Source of the DNA: Paenibacillaceae bacterium
Lineage (GTDB): Bacteria > Bacillota > Bacilli > Paenibacillales > Paenibacillaceae
DNA: 64,000 nucleotides
Assembly (NCBI GenBank): GCA_004134985.1
Contig: REGQ01000004.1
Coordinates: 1 to 64,000, forward strand
Direction of reading: 5' to 3'
This document shows, in pieces, positions 1 through 8,676 of this stretch. The notes under the pieces were generated by a model, which was given only the letters and a program-made list of their open reading frames with translations, did no database searches and was not told the DNA's origin. How positions within the stretch are numbered: the stretch's first letter is position 1; every line of letters starts with the position of its first letter. The position numbers and the translations under genes were made by a program.

Positions 1-200
1 AATTTTTTTAAAAAAATGAGCTTTATAATTGGGTAGGTATGAGGTTAAATGGTTTGAATTATGAAATTGACTCTAAAATACAACAATTCATCCCCTGCGC
101 CTGCGGTACTTCTACGGAGGGGGCGATTAGAATATTGGATGTCTTTAGTTGCATCCAATGGCAACACTTCGAGCGATAATAATGGCCCATTAAAATGAAA

Positions 201-241
201 AAAACCTCCCTTGCGGCTTGCGCGGCCGCCTGGGAGGTTTT
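201..241 (-). terminator. Rho-independent terminator after ohr
   Basis: A perfect 10-bp inverted repeat (AAAACCTCCC at 201-210 and GGGAGGTTTT at 232-241) is followed on the minus strand by a run of seven T. It lies just beyond the stop codon of ohr. Nothing coding is convincing in the remaining 1-277 stretch. Confidence 0.8.
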
Positions 242-277
242 CTGATGTATACATATATGGCGCGCTATCAGGCGCTG

Positions 278-694
278 TCAGCCTGCTGCGAGCTCCACTT
301 CTATATTGCCTTTAACCGCCTTGGAGTAAGGGCATAGCTTATGTGCGGCTTCAGCAAGTTTGATCGTTTCCGAATTGTCCAATCCGGGGATCTCAACCTT
401 CATTTTAACCGACAGTTGGTAATCCTTGTTCTCCTTGTGCAGCGTTACATTCGCAGTAACTTTGGAGTCGGCAGCATCCACTTGTTTGCTCTCGGCAACA
501 CTCTTAAGCGCACCGTGAAAGCAGGCAGAATACGCTGCTGCGAATAATTGTTCGGGATTAGTAGCTTCCTCGCTTCCGTTGTCTTCCTGCTCCCCGGGCG
601 TGCCGAGCGAGAGGTTGAGAGTGCCGTCATCGGAGCGTACAAAACCGGATCTCCCGCCGAATGAAGTGACATGAGCCGTATAGAGTGCTTCCAT
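278..694 (-). CDS. ohr: Organic hydroperoxide resistance protein (Ohr, OsmC family)
   Basis: A 138-residue thiol peroxidase that reduces organic and fatty-acid hydroperoxides in the cytoplasm. The two redox cysteines of the Ohr branch are present: C58 in YSACFHGAL and C121 in HKLCPYSKA. The conserved N-terminal GGRSGF carries the arginine that positions the peroxidatic Cys. Length is normal for the family. The start is preceded by GGAGAGAT. No OhrR-type MarR repressor is adjacent, although in many Bacillales the two are neighbours. A small inverted repeat lies in the upstream gap (743-757). The downstream terminator makes it a single-gene unit. Confidence 0.93.
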   Translation of the reverse strand: MEALYTAHVTSFGGRSGFVRSDDGTLNLSLGTPGEQEDNGSEEATNPEQLFAAAYSACFHGALKSVAESKQVDAADSKVTANVTLHKENKDYQLSVKMKVEIPGLDNSETIKLAEAAHKLCPYSKAVKGNIEVELAAG

Positions 695-742
695 GGTAAT
701 CTCTCCTTTCAGACTTGTGCTTCAGCTACTAATTACCCTTCT

Positions 743-757
743 GTTTCGAATTGAAAC
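743..757. promoter_or_regulatory. Inverted repeat upstream of ohr, possible operator
   Basis: GTTTC-GAATT-GAAAC has matching 5-bp arms and lies in the 69-bp gap between ohr and the upstream aminotransferase gene. Position suggests an operator for ohr, but it is not a match to the TACAATT/AATTGTA OhrR consensus, so the assignment is weak. Confidence 0.25.
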
Positions 758-763
758 GGTTAT

Positions 764-1936
764 TCAACGTGCGCGTGCTGCAGCGACGAACCGCTCCAGT
801 GCTTCTTGAAGCAATGAGCGCGGGCAAGCCAGATTAATGCGGAGGTGGCCTTCACCTTCCACGCCGAATACGGAGCCTTCGCTGAAAGCGACCTTTGCTT
901 GTTCAAACATCAGTTTCTTCAGCTCGCTTATGGACAACCCAAGCCCGCGGCAGTCAAGCCACAGCAAGTAGGTTGCTTCCGGTCGCATCGTGGTGATCTC
1001 CGGCAGCTCACGACTTAGGAAATCAACAGCGTAATCGGCATTTCCGCGCAGATAGACGAGCAGCTCGTCCAGCCATGCGTCGCCTTCATTATAGGCCGCA
1101 GCTACTGCTTCGGGGGTGAAGAAATGCGTCATATGCAGGCTTAGCGTTTTAATGCGATAGTCAATGGTCTGTTTTAACTTGGCGTTGGGTGTAACAATGA
1201 CCGATGATTGCAGACCGGGAATATTGAAGGTTTTGGTCGGCGCCAGGCATGTGAGCGTGCGATCCGCTATTTCGGCTGAGATCGATGCCAGCGGAATGTG
1301 GCGTTTGTCCGCGAGTACAAGATCACAATGGATTTCATCAGAGACGACGATCACATCATATTTAACGCATAGGGCAGAGAGCTGCTCCAGCTCTTCGCGC
1401 TCCCAGACACGTCCGCCAGGATTGTGAGGGCTGCAGAATAACAGAAGCCGCGCACCATCTTTCATTAACTGCTCCAGCTGTTCGAAGTCCATCTCATAAC
1501 GGCCGTTGTTCAGCAGCAGCGGATTGGCGGCTACTTCTCGTCCATTCATGCGAATGACATCATAAAACGGATAATAAACCGGCGATTGCAAAATAACCGC
1601 ATCACCCGGTTTGCTGAAGAGCTCCACCGCCAGACTCAGTGAGGTAACAATTCCAGGAGAGTCGGAAATCCATTTTGACTCGATTTCCCAATTATGACGG
1701 CGTTTGAACCAGCTCCGAATGGCGTCGATATAGTCATCAGTCTTGATCGTGTACCCGTAGATGCCTTGCTCGGTACGCTTGCGCAGTGATTCCTGTACGG
1801 CAGGCGGGCTTTCGAAATCCATATCGGCTACCCATAGCGGCAAAATATCCGAGTCGCCAAACAGTTTCTGCGACTGATCCCACTTGTAGGAGTTTGTACC
1901 CAATCTGTTAATATGCTGATCGAAATTAAATGTCAT
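764..1936 (-). CDS. PatB/MalY-family PLP-dependent C-S lyase (aminotransferase class I/II)
   Basis: A 390-residue fold-type I PLP enzyme of the MalY/PatB group. These usually act as cystathionine beta-lyases that cleave C-S bonds in sulfur amino acids. The PLP lysine lies in APTKTFNIPGLQ and the substrate-arginine region in GHLRINLACPRS. The N-terminal NRLGTNSYKWD and LPLWVADMDF are family signatures. An open frame continues 45 codons upstream, but the ATG at 1936 has GGAGAAAG at the right distance and gives the normal N-terminus. It is probably cytosolic; sulfur metabolism is inferred from family, since no linked sulfur genes are visible. Confidence 0.85.
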   Translation of the reverse strand: MTFNFDQHINRLGTNSYKWDQSQKLFGDSDILPLWVADMDFESPPAVQESLRKRTEQGIYGYTIKTDDYIDAIRSWFKRRHNWEIESKWISDSPGIVTSLSLAVELFSKPGDAVILQSPVYYPFYDVIRMNGREVAANPLLLNNGRYEMDFEQLEQLMKDGARLLLFCSPHNPGGRVWEREELEQLSALCVKYDVIVVSDEIHCDLVLADKRHIPLASISAEIADRTLTCLAPTKTFNIPGLQSSVIVTPNAKLKQTIDYRIKTLSLHMTHFFTPEAVAAAYNEGDAWLDELLVYLRGNADYAVDFLSRELPEITTMRPEATYLLWLDCRGLGLSISELKKLMFEQAKVAFSEGSVFGVEGEGHLRINLACPRSLLQEALERFVAAARAR

Positions 1937-2108
1937 GAGTGTTCTTTCTCCAATCCTTTTTTCACCTATTATAACATGAGGGGATTGGAAAAGCTGACAG
2001 GGGAAATGAAAATACGCGGTGTATGCACCGGCCAAGCCGCCGCCCGTGCAAGGGAAGCGGCTTGCGTGCACTCCAAAACTAAACGAGGATGAAGGTGAGA
2101 AGTCTGTT

Positions 2109-2294
2109 TTAGGTAATTTTTTCTACCAGAAACAGACTTGTTTCCACAATTTTATTGCGGTCAGGCAGAAATACCGTAATCCATTCGCCTTGGCGATTAA
2201 TTACGAGTCCAGTCCCCTCTCGGGTAGCAACACGAGTGACATTCAGTTCAATCGGGAAGGGATACTGCTCCTGCTTGTTTACCTTCCTAGGCAC
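2109..2294 (-). CDS. Small conserved-looking protein of unknown function
   Basis: A 61-residue protein starting at GTG 2294, preceded by AAAGGGGG with 7-nt spacing. It has its own promoter-like sequence (TTTACC-N17-TATAAT at 2353-2325). The sequence is basic at the N-terminus and then alternates hydrophobic and polar residues (GTGLVINRQGEWITVFLP), which suggests a small beta-rich fold. No signal peptide or membrane segment is visible. It ends 172 bp before the PatB-like gene on the same strand. I do not recognise the family. Promoter, RBS and codon pattern together make it more likely a gene than chance. Confidence 0.55.
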   Translation of the reverse strand: MPRKVNKQEQYPFPIELNVTRVATREGTGLVINRQGEWITVFLPDRNKIVETSLFLVEKIT

Positions 2295-2324
2295 AATCAA
2301 ACCCCCTTTCATTATAATATTTTA

Positions 2325-2353
2325 ATTATATGCCTATATCCACTGTGGGTAAA
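2325..2353 (-). promoter_or_regulatory. Sigma-A-type promoter for the small gene at 2109-2294
   Basis: On the minus strand, TTTACC (2353-2348) is separated by exactly 17 bp from TATAAT (2330-2325). The start codon lies about 30 nt downstream. Confidence 0.55.
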
Positions 2354-2538
2354 TGTTAGATTAATCACAGTATGTTTTTTTTGCAGTACAAACCACGCAC
2401 CGGGAAGTCGAAGAGACTTAGGCAATCGCGCAGGCGCCATTGAACACAAGCAGCGCTCATGTTACTATGAAGTGGGCAGATTGATCTGTCTGGCAAGAGT
2501 GTCTCAACAGGCTGATTGATCCACATGCTCACAATAAT

Positions 2539-2552
2539 TGTAAACGCTTACC
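2539..2552 (+). promoter_or_regulatory. cre-like CcpA site upstream of formaldehyde dehydrogenase
   Basis: TGTAAACGCTTACC matches the catabolite-responsive element consensus TGWAANCGNTNWCA at 13 of 14 positions. It lies 38 bp before the fdhA start codon, a position typical for repression by CcpA in the presence of preferred sugars. Confidence 0.55.
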
Positions 2553-2589
2553 TAATCCAATGAATAACAAACAAAGGAGCGATTGAAGC

Positions 2590-3807
2590 ATGGCAGGAAA
2601 TCGTGCAGTGGTGTATGTATCACCCGGAGAGGTTGAAGTTCGCGACATCTCCTATCCCGAGTTGATACTTAGGGACGGACCTGGCGTCAATCCGTTAAAC
2701 GTGGGGCGTAAATGTGAACACGGCGTTATTCTCAAAGTGATTACAACAAATATTTGCGGCAGTGATCAGCATATGGTACGAGGAAGAACGACTGCCCCAA
2801 GCGGTTTGGTGCTGGGGCATGAAATAACGGGGGAAGTCATTGAAGCGGGGCGTGATGTGGAGTTTATCAAGAAAGGCGATCTTGTCTCTGTGCCGTTTAA
2901 TATCGCCTGCGGGAGGTGCCGCAACTGCAAGGAGCGCAATACAAATGTATGTGAGAATGTCAATCCGGATCGACCTGGCTCTGCATATGGATACGTCGAT
3001 ATGGGAGGGTGGGTAGGCGGACAGTCGGAATACGTGATGGTGCCTTACGCTGACTTTCAACTGCTCAAGTTCCCGGACAAGGACAGGGCGATGGAGAAAA
3101 TTTTGGATTTGACCATGCTGTCGGATATTTTCCCTACAGGTTACCATGGTGCGGTTAGTGCGGGCGTGCGTCCGGGATCAACGGTTTACGTAGCGGGCGC
3201 CGGTCCCGTAGGATTGGCGGCAGCGCATTCGGCGCAGCTGCTAGGCGCAGCGGTTGTCATTGTTGGCGATCTGAATGCCGAGCGGTTGATGCAGGCCCGC
3301 AGCTTCGGCTGCGAAACGGTGAATTTGCGTGAACATCCCGATTTAGGCGAGCAAATTGAGCAAATTCTGGGCGTTCCCGAAGTGGATTGCGCTGTTGACT
3401 GTGTCGGGTTCGAAGCCCATGGGCATGGGCATTCCCATGGGGAGGCTCCTGCAACGGTGCTGAACTCCATTATGGAGGTTACGCGGGCTGGCGGACGGCT
3501 TGGCATTCCGGGTCTCTACGTAACCGGCGATCCGGGCGCCGTTGATGCAGATGCCAAAATCGGTACGCTTAAAATCCGCTTTGGGTTGGGCTGGGCGAAA
3601 TCTCATACCTTCGTGACAGGGCAGACTCCGGTGATGCAATACAATCGGGAGCTGATGACCGCTATATTAAGCGGCCGAGCGCAGATTGCCAAAGCGGTAA
3701 ATGCAACGCTTATTTCGCTGGATCAGGCGCCGGAGGGCTACGCGCTGTTCGATAAAGGGGCGTCCCGCAAGTATGTCATCGATCCTCATGGCTCGGTAAG
3801 AAGGTAG
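2590..3807 (+). CDS. fdhA: Glutathione-independent formaldehyde dehydrogenase (zinc-dependent MDR family)
   Basis: A 405-residue NAD-dependent zinc alcohol dehydrogenase resembling Pseudomonas putida FdhA, which oxidises formaldehyde to formate without added glutathione. Catalytic zinc residues C56 (ICGSD) and H77-E78 (GHE) are present. The structural zinc is bound by C107, C110, C113 and C121. The Rossmann motif GAGPVGLAAA follows. A His-rich loop (AHGHGHSHGEAP) near residue 275 is also seen in the Pseudomonas family, so it is not a new insertion. AAAGGAG precedes ATG 2590. Catabolite control by CcpA is suggested by the upstream cre-like site. Confidence 0.88.
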   Translation: MAGNRAVVYVSPGEVEVRDISYPELILRDGPGVNPLNVGRKCEHGVILKVITTNICGSDQHMVRGRTTAPSGLVLGHEITGEVIEAGRDVEFIKKGDLVSVPFNIACGRCRNCKERNTNVCENVNPDRPGSAYGYVDMGGWVGGQSEYVMVPYADFQLLKFPDKDRAMEKILDLTMLSDIFPTGYHGAVSAGVRPGSTVYVAGAGPVGLAAAHSAQLLGAAVVIVGDLNAERLMQARSFGCETVNLREHPDLGEQIEQILGVPEVDCAVDCVGFEAHGHGHSHGEAPATVLNSIMEVTRAGGRLGIPGLYVTGDPGAVDADAKIGTLKIRFGLGWAKSHTFVTGQTPVMQYNRELMTAILSGRAQIAKAVNATLISLDQAPEGYALFDKGASRKYVIDPHGSVRR

Positions 3808-3993
3808 CCGTCATTTCAACGCTCGCTGCAGCGTATCCGATAAGACAAGCCGGTTCGTAAAGGGTGCATGGGTAAAGGCATATTGAAAGGCGCATTTGAT
3901 AAAGGTGTGGTGATAAAGAGGACTGGCAATAACGCACACTTTTCCGCACTAGCCCATATGTTGTTGTAATAACACATTGGGGAGGGGCTGCAA

Positions 3994-5187
3994 TTGAAAG
4001 TAACTGTGCGCTCTGGGGACACGTTATGGGGATACAGTCGCTTATTCCAGGTTCCGATCGTGCTCATTGCCGATTCCAATCCACTGCTGCAGGCACAAAA
4101 TCTGGAGGTTGGTCAAACGATTGATATCCCTGGATATCGTACTTCTTCTTACGTTATTGCTGCTGGGGATACGATATGGCAAATTGCCGCAGGGCGGGGA
4201 ATCCCGGCTTCCACGATCTATGCGGTCAATCCCGGTTTACAGCCTTCGTCGCTGAGCATCGGCCAAGTGATTCGTATACCGGAGCGTGTGACGGAGCTCG
4301 TTGTGCAAAGTCCACGTCCATACGGCTACGCCGAAGTTATTGAGGATTTGAACCGGCTGACAAGCTTGTACCCCTTTATTCGTCGCAATGATATCGGGGA
4401 GTCTGTCATGGGCAAGCCGATTCCTGAAATCCGCATCGGCAGCGGGGACAAGCGGCTCCATGTTAACGGGACATTCCATGCACAGGAATGGATAACGACG
4501 CCGATAATTATTCGGTTTGTGAACGAGTATGCACTGGCATTGACCAATGGCGAGCCGATACGCGGTTTGGAAATGGCTCCTTATTACGTTGAGACGATGC
4601 TGTCTATTGTTCCAATGGTCAACCCGGATGGGGCCGATCTTGTTGTCCATGGGCTGCCTGACCAGGAGCCGTATCGCAGTGAAGTGCTGGCCATTAATGG
4701 CGGCAGCGAGGACTTTCAGGGGTGGAAGGCAAATATTCGCGGTGTTGATTTGAATGACCAGTTCCCGGCACATTGGGAAATCGAGGCGGAGCGTCGGGAG
4801 CAGCAGCCTGCTCCGCGTGATTATCCGGGACCTGCACCGCTCTCTGAACCGGAATCGCAAGCGATGGCGGAGTTGACCAGAGCAAGTGATTTTAGTCGGG
4901 TCATCGCATATCATACGCAGGGCGAAGTTATCTACTGGGGTTTTCTGGAGCTTCAGCCTCCCGAAGCGGAAGCGCTGGCAGAGGCATTCGCCAACGCCAG
5001 CGGTTATGAGCCGATTGAAACAGTGGATAGCTATGCGGGATATAAGGACTGGTTTATCCAGGATTGGCGCCGACCGGGTTTCACTGTCGAGCTCGGCAGC
5101 GGAGTTAACCCGCTTCCAATCTCGCAATTTGATGCCATATACGAAGCGAGCTTGGGTATCATGCTGGCTAATCTATATGAACCTTGA
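3994..5187 (+). CDS. LysM-M14 peptidase, gamma-D-glutamyl-L-diamino acid endopeptidase I type
   Basis: A 397-residue zinc carboxypeptidase-fold enzyme with two N-terminal LysM domains (about residues 2-47 and 51-96). It should cleave the gamma-D-Glu to diaminopimelate bond in peptidoglycan stem peptides, as Lysinibacillus sphaericus endopeptidase I does. The M14 zinc motif is H162-A-Q-E165. A third ligand His is in IAYHTQGEV and the catalytic Glu is in FTVELGSGVNP. There is no classical signal peptide, which is common for sporulation-associated members. TTG 3994 is chosen because GGAGGGG lies 8 nt upstream. It converges on the deacetylase at 5203. Confidence 0.88.
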   Translation: MKVTVRSGDTLWGYSRLFQVPIVLIADSNPLLQAQNLEVGQTIDIPGYRTSSYVIAAGDTIWQIAAGRGIPASTIYAVNPGLQPSSLSIGQVIRIPERVTELVVQSPRPYGYAEVIEDLNRLTSLYPFIRRNDIGESVMGKPIPEIRIGSGDKRLHVNGTFHAQEWITTPIIIRFVNEYALALTNGEPIRGLEMAPYYVETMLSIVPMVNPDGADLVVHGLPDQEPYRSEVLAINGGSEDFQGWKANIRGVDLNDQFPAHWEIEAERREQQPAPRDYPGPAPLSEPESQAMAELTRASDFSRVIAYHTQGEVIYWGFLELQPPEAEALAEAFANASGYEPIETVDSYAGYKDWFIQDWRRPGFTVELGSGVNPLPISQFDAIYEASLGIMLANLYEP

Positions 5188-5202
5188 TCCGGATTCGTTG
5201 GC

Positions 5203-6537
5203 TCACTTGCGTGAGGCCGAACCTGTCGGGCTTAGTTCATCTGGGCTCAGTCGCACAAGGTGGATAGCAGCCGTTGCGGACAATTCGTTCTGATCATAGT
5301 TCAAGGTAACCGTCTTGTTGCGGTTGTCCCAGCTCAATTTGATGTCATAAAGGCGGCAGAAGTCGCGCAGCGGCACCATCAACTCGGTGTTGTCGCCGTG
5401 CGGCTTTATGCCGCTCAGCGCAATTCCCTGACCTGCAACAATAATTTCAATCGGGATGCCATCGTATGTTTTAACATCTGGCTCGCCGCCGCTGTTCAAA
5501 TCTTCTCCGGTTTGAATGGTCATCAGCTTATTGATCAGCATATCCGCAGTAATGCTGGCATGGCCTGCATTCATCCGGTAAGCTTTGCGATCCTGCCTGG
5601 TGTTCAGTCCTTCCTTGACCGTGAATGACAGCCGGATATCCAGGGAGGCGAGCACCTCCATAACCGCATCATTGAACGCACCGTAAGGAAAAGCTACCGC
5701 GCTGCGCGTATTGCCGAATTCCGCGGACAGCCGTTCCTCTGCTTCCTTCAAATCCTGCGTAATGCGGGCGATGTATTCCTCATCAGTTTCTACGCGGTTG
5801 TGATTCTCCAAGTACAGATGGCGGGTTAACATGGGCTTCATTGTTCCCTCCGCATCAATCTCGCCATATCGATGAGCGTTCAGCGTGTGACTGTAAAAGC
5901 TCATTCCTGCCAGCTGCAGCTCTCTCATTTGGTCCCATGTCATCTTGGGCGTGCCGTGATCCGGGTTGTCGATCGACGAGACGATAATGAAGTTGGATGC
6001 GGCATAGCCATACGCTTGCAGCACCGGAGCGGCAAGGGAGTAGAAGCTTTCGTACCCGTCATCAAACGTAAGCAGTACCGCATTGTTCGGAATGCTGCCT
6101 CCCTCCAGCATGAAAGCGGCGTATTCATCCATGCTGATGACATGGAACCCGTGGACTTTCAGCTGTTCCATATGTTCTTCAAACCGATCAGCCCGCAAGA
6201 CATCCTGTTTGTCCTCCGTTGTAGACAGATGATGATACATCAGTACGGCAACCTGGTCACTGTAATATACAGGCATGTCTACAGCAAGAGCGAGCTCGGC
6301 AGCGGCTGGTTGTTCTTCTTGCTCCTGTTCAATCTCAATGCCGAAGGTTTCCTTGATAAAGGAGGCGGGCACCATCAACGTATTATTGGTCAGCGAAGTT
6401 TGGGGAGGGGTTTCAAGTTTGGTGCCGTTAATAATGAAGCTTACATGGTCAGGGGCGGTTCTTCCGCAGCCTGTCGTCAGCATGGCCAAGATAAGGCATA
6501 ACGACAGGAGCGAAAGGATACGGTTCTTAGTATTCAT
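5203..6537 (-). CDS. Polysaccharide deacetylase lipoprotein with flanking stalk domains
   Basis: A 444-residue secreted lipoprotein. Its signal peptide ends in LTTGC (C24), the lipobox. The core is a carbohydrate esterase 4 domain of the PgaB/IcaB type, with VLMYHHL, LTFDDGYES and FPYGAFND. This family removes acetyl groups from cell-wall or exopolysaccharide N-acetylglucosamine. Copper-amine-oxidase-like (stalk) segments lie before it (VSFIINGTKLE, LMVPASFIKE) and after it (LMVPLRDFCRLYDIKLSWD). GAGGAG precedes ATG 6537. Three TTAA half-sites at 11-bp spacing lie upstream, between this gene and the histidine kinase, suggesting control by the neighbouring response regulator. Confidence 0.85.
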   Translation of the reverse strand: MNTKNRILSLLSLCLILAMLTTGCGRTAPDHVSFIINGTKLETPPQTSLTNNTLMVPASFIKETFGIEIEQEQEEQPAAAELALAVDMPVYYSDQVAVLMYHHLSTTEDKQDVLRADRFEEHMEQLKVHGFHVISMDEYAAFMLEGGSIPNNAVLLTFDDGYESFYSLAAPVLQAYGYAASNFIIVSSIDNPDHGTPKMTWDQMRELQLAGMSFYSHTLNAHRYGEIDAEGTMKPMLTRHLYLENHNRVETDEEYIARITQDLKEAEERLSAEFGNTRSAVAFPYGAFNDAVMEVLASLDIRLSFTVKEGLNTRQDRKAYRMNAGHASITADMLINKLMTIQTGEDLNSGGEPDVKTYDGIPIEIIVAGQGIALSGIKPHGDNTELMVPLRDFCRLYDIKLSWDNRNKTVTLNYDQNELSATAAIHLVRLSPDELSPTGSASRK

Positions 6538-6611
6538 CGGCTATTATCTCCTCTGCATTTCAATAAATGAAAGTATAGAAGAGAGTTATTAATAGCTTTG
6601 TTCTTCAATGC

Positions 6612-6639
6612 TTAACACGCACTTAAGGTATCCTTAATT
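6612..6639 (-). promoter_or_regulatory. Three TTAAG-type half-sites at 11-bp spacing
   Basis: TTAA cores start at 6612, 6623 and 6634, exactly one helical turn apart. Read on the minus strand they are TTAAGG, TTAAGT and TTAAGC. Direct repeats with 10-11 bp spacing are the usual binding sites of OmpR/VanR-type regulators. The array is upstream of the deacetylase lipoprotein and overlaps the end of the histidine kinase gene. The same half-site recurs upstream of the acyltransferase (9926-9965). Confidence 0.5.
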
Positions 6640-7860
6640 ATCCTGGTGCAGCAATTTGAAAGAGGTTGCGAACGTTGTTTTCTCACGGCTGCTCGATGCG
6701 GTAATTTGACCACCCTGCACTTCCACGATGCTCTTTGCAATAGCCAGTCCGAGTCCTGTCCCGCCGCTGGAGCGGGAATAATCGCCGCGATAGAATCGAT
6801 CGAAGATAAAGGGCAGATCTTTGGCGGGAATCGGTTCGCCATAGTTGGTAATATTGATGACTGCCAGACCATTAACTTGTTCGATGATGAAATCAACATA
6901 TTTGCCCTGCTGTCCGTAGCGAATCGCGTTGGAAATCAGGTTTTCATAGGCGCGTACAAGCCGGTTGCCGTCTGCAATAATTTTCATGGGCGCTGCGGGG
7001 GCCTGAATGCGATAAGTTAACCCTGCATTTTCAAAAGAGGGGACGAACTCCTCGGCAATCTGATGAATAAACCCGCTTACGTCAAGCTCCTCCAGCTCCA
7101 AAGGAAGACCATTGTTGACGCGTGTATATTCGAATAGCTCATCAATCAACTTTTTGAGACTGAGCGATTTTTCATAGGCGATATTGACATAGTAGCGCAG
7201 TTCTACTTCGTCCTGATAACGATCGTTCTCAATGACTTCCAGAAACCCGAGAATCGAGGTAAGCGGTGTGCGCAGGTCGTGAGAGACCCCGGTAATCAAA
7301 TCATTTTTGGTCTTCTCGGCGGTGCGTTCCTCTAGAATCGATTGATGCAGCTGCTTGCTCATCTCATTGATGCTTGAAGCGGTAAGGCTGAGTTGGCTGG
7401 TCGAATGAACGGGAATTTCGTGATCAAAGTTGCCTCTGGTAATTTCCTGCAAGCCATGAGTAATATCATCCAGTGAGCTGCTTAGCTCTTGGGACATGCG
7501 GTTTATGGTAGCTGCGATTTGTCCGAGTTCATCATTCGATGCTGCAAGAGCAGTCTCTTCTGTGAAACGGCCGCTTGCAATGTTCTGCAGGTTGTCGTTG
7601 ATGGAGGTAAGCTGGCGAATGACCGGATTGCTGAGCCAGTAGAAGAAGATGAGGAAGGAAGGGCATCCCACAATAACCATAAACGGTGCGGAGCCAATCT
7701 TATTGACGATAAAGCGGATGGGAATATTGTAGGGCGGATACGTAATGACAAACGAGCTTACGACGAAGCCGAGGAAGAGCAGGGCGGCAGTAATAGCGAG
7801 GCTGCCCAGCACGGCATAAAGAAACTTCCAACGTACGGTATGAAACAATTTATTCCACAT
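6634..7860 (-). CDS. Sensor histidine kinase, VanS-like
   Basis: A 408-residue membrane kinase. Two transmembrane segments lie at about residues 12-38 and 50-75, with only a short loop between them, so the stimulus is probably sensed in the membrane. A HAMP domain and coiled coil follow. The H-box is VSHDLRTPLTSILGF (phosphorylated His). The N-box is ENLISNAIRYG, the F-box FIFDRFYRGD, and the G2 box GTGLGLAIAKSIVE. ATG 7860 has AAAGGTGAG upstream and starts five bases after the TGA of the response regulator, so the pair is co-transcribed. Short-loop kinases of this type often report cell-envelope stress. Confidence 0.9.
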   Translation of the reverse strand: MWNKLFHTVRWKFLYAVLGSLAITAALLFLGFVVSSFVITYPPYNIPIRFIVNKIGSAPFMVIVGCPSFLIFFYWLSNPVIRQLTSINDNLQNIASGRFTEETALAASNDELGQIAATINRMSQELSSSLDDITHGLQEITRGNFDHEIPVHSTSQLSLTASSINEMSKQLHQSILEERTAEKTKNDLITGVSHDLRTPLTSILGFLEVIENDRYQDEVELRYYVNIAYEKSLSLKKLIDELFEYTRVNNGLPLELEELDVSGFIHQIAEEFVPSFENAGLTYRIQAPAAPMKIIADGNRLVRAYENLISNAIRYGQQGKYVDFIIEQVNGLAVINITNYGEPIPAKDLPFIFDRFYRGDYSRSSGGTGLGLAIAKSIVEVQGGQITASSSREKTTFATSFKLLHQDN

Positions 7861-7865
7861 GGATC

Positions 7866-8576
7866 TCACCTTTCGGTCAATGAAGATTCTATTTTATAGC
7901 CGATACCCCAGACCGTCTTAATGAACTGCGTTGTCTCGCGGTCCCGCTCAATTTTCTCGCGAATTTTTCGGATATGTACCATGACGGTATTTTTCGATTC
8001 CATGAAGGGTTCATTCCAAACTTCCTGATAAATCTTTTCCATGCTAAGCACAATGCCGCGATTGACGGCAAGCAGTTTTAATATCGCAAACTCACGCGGA
8101 GTCAACTTGATTTCCTGCTGATCGACAGTGACGGTATGGGTAGCGATGTTAATAACCAAATCGTCGATGACAATCTCATTCTCGCTTGATTTTGGCCCGG
8201 TATTGAACTGCTTGAAGCGGCGAAGATGGGATTTGACACGCGCCATCAGGACAAGCGGATTGAATGGTTTGGTTACATAATCATCGGCGCCAATACTGAG
8301 ACCGGAGATTTTATCAATATCCTGGCTTTTGGCCGACAGCATGATGATGGGGATGTTGTTGGTCTCGCGAATTTTCATGCAGGCCTCAAGACCATCCATA
8401 TGCGGCATCATAACATCGAGGATGATGAGATCAACCTCATTTTGCTGGAGCAGCGCCAGCGCCTCCAGGCCATTCGATGCCTTGAGCAGCGGAAATCCTT
8501 CATTTTTGAAATAAATTTCCATTAGTTTAATAATTTCTTTCTCGTCATCAACGAGCAGAATTGTTTCCTTGCCCAT
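7866..8576 (-). CDS. OmpR-family response regulator, VanR-like
   Basis: A 236-residue two-domain regulator. The N-terminal receiver has acidic residues in LLVDDEKE, phospho-acceptor Asp in LIILDVMMPHMDG, and Lys in DYVTKPFNP. The C-terminal winged helix has LTPREFAILKLLAVNRG and the recognition-helix region NTVMVHIRKIREKI. ATG 8576 is chosen over the open frame to 8600 because AAAGGAGCG precedes it at 7-nt spacing. It is translationally linked to the downstream kinase. Likely targets are the TTAAG repeats upstream of the deacetylase and the acyltransferase. Confidence 0.92.
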   Translation of the reverse strand: MGKETILLVDDEKEIIKLMEIYFKNEGFPLLKASNGLEALALLQQNEVDLIILDVMMPHMDGLEACMKIRETNNIPIIMLSAKSQDIDKISGLSIGADDYVTKPFNPLVLMARVKSHLRRFKQFNTGPKSSENEIVIDDLVINIATHTVTVDQQEIKLTPREFAILKLLAVNRGIVLSMEKIYQEVWNEPFMESKNTVMVHIRKIREKIERDRETTQFIKTVWGIGYKIESSLTER

Positions 8577-8608
8577 AACAAACGCTCCTTTACGGTCCAA
8601 TCATACAT

Positions 8609-8635
8609 CTCGCGCGGCTTGTACAGCCGCGCGAG
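8609..8635. other. Intergenic hairpin between acyltransferase and response regulator genes
   Basis: CTCGCGCGGC and GCCGCGCGAG form a perfect 10-bp stem with a 7-nt loop. No U-tract follows on either strand. It may attenuate or process a transcript reading from the acyltransferase into the regulator gene. Confidence 0.45.
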
Positions 8636-8676
8636 GATGGGTTGATAAATAATATGGCCCTGCAATGATGCATAGC

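Noticed and set aside
1-254. Minus-strand open frame of 69 codons at the left edge
   Set aside because: It runs through the ohr terminator hairpin and has no domain or RBS support.
3400-3450. His-rich loop in formaldehyde dehydrogenase as a novel insertion
   Set aside because: Pseudomonas-type FdhA proteins carry a comparable GHGH loop, so it is a family trait.
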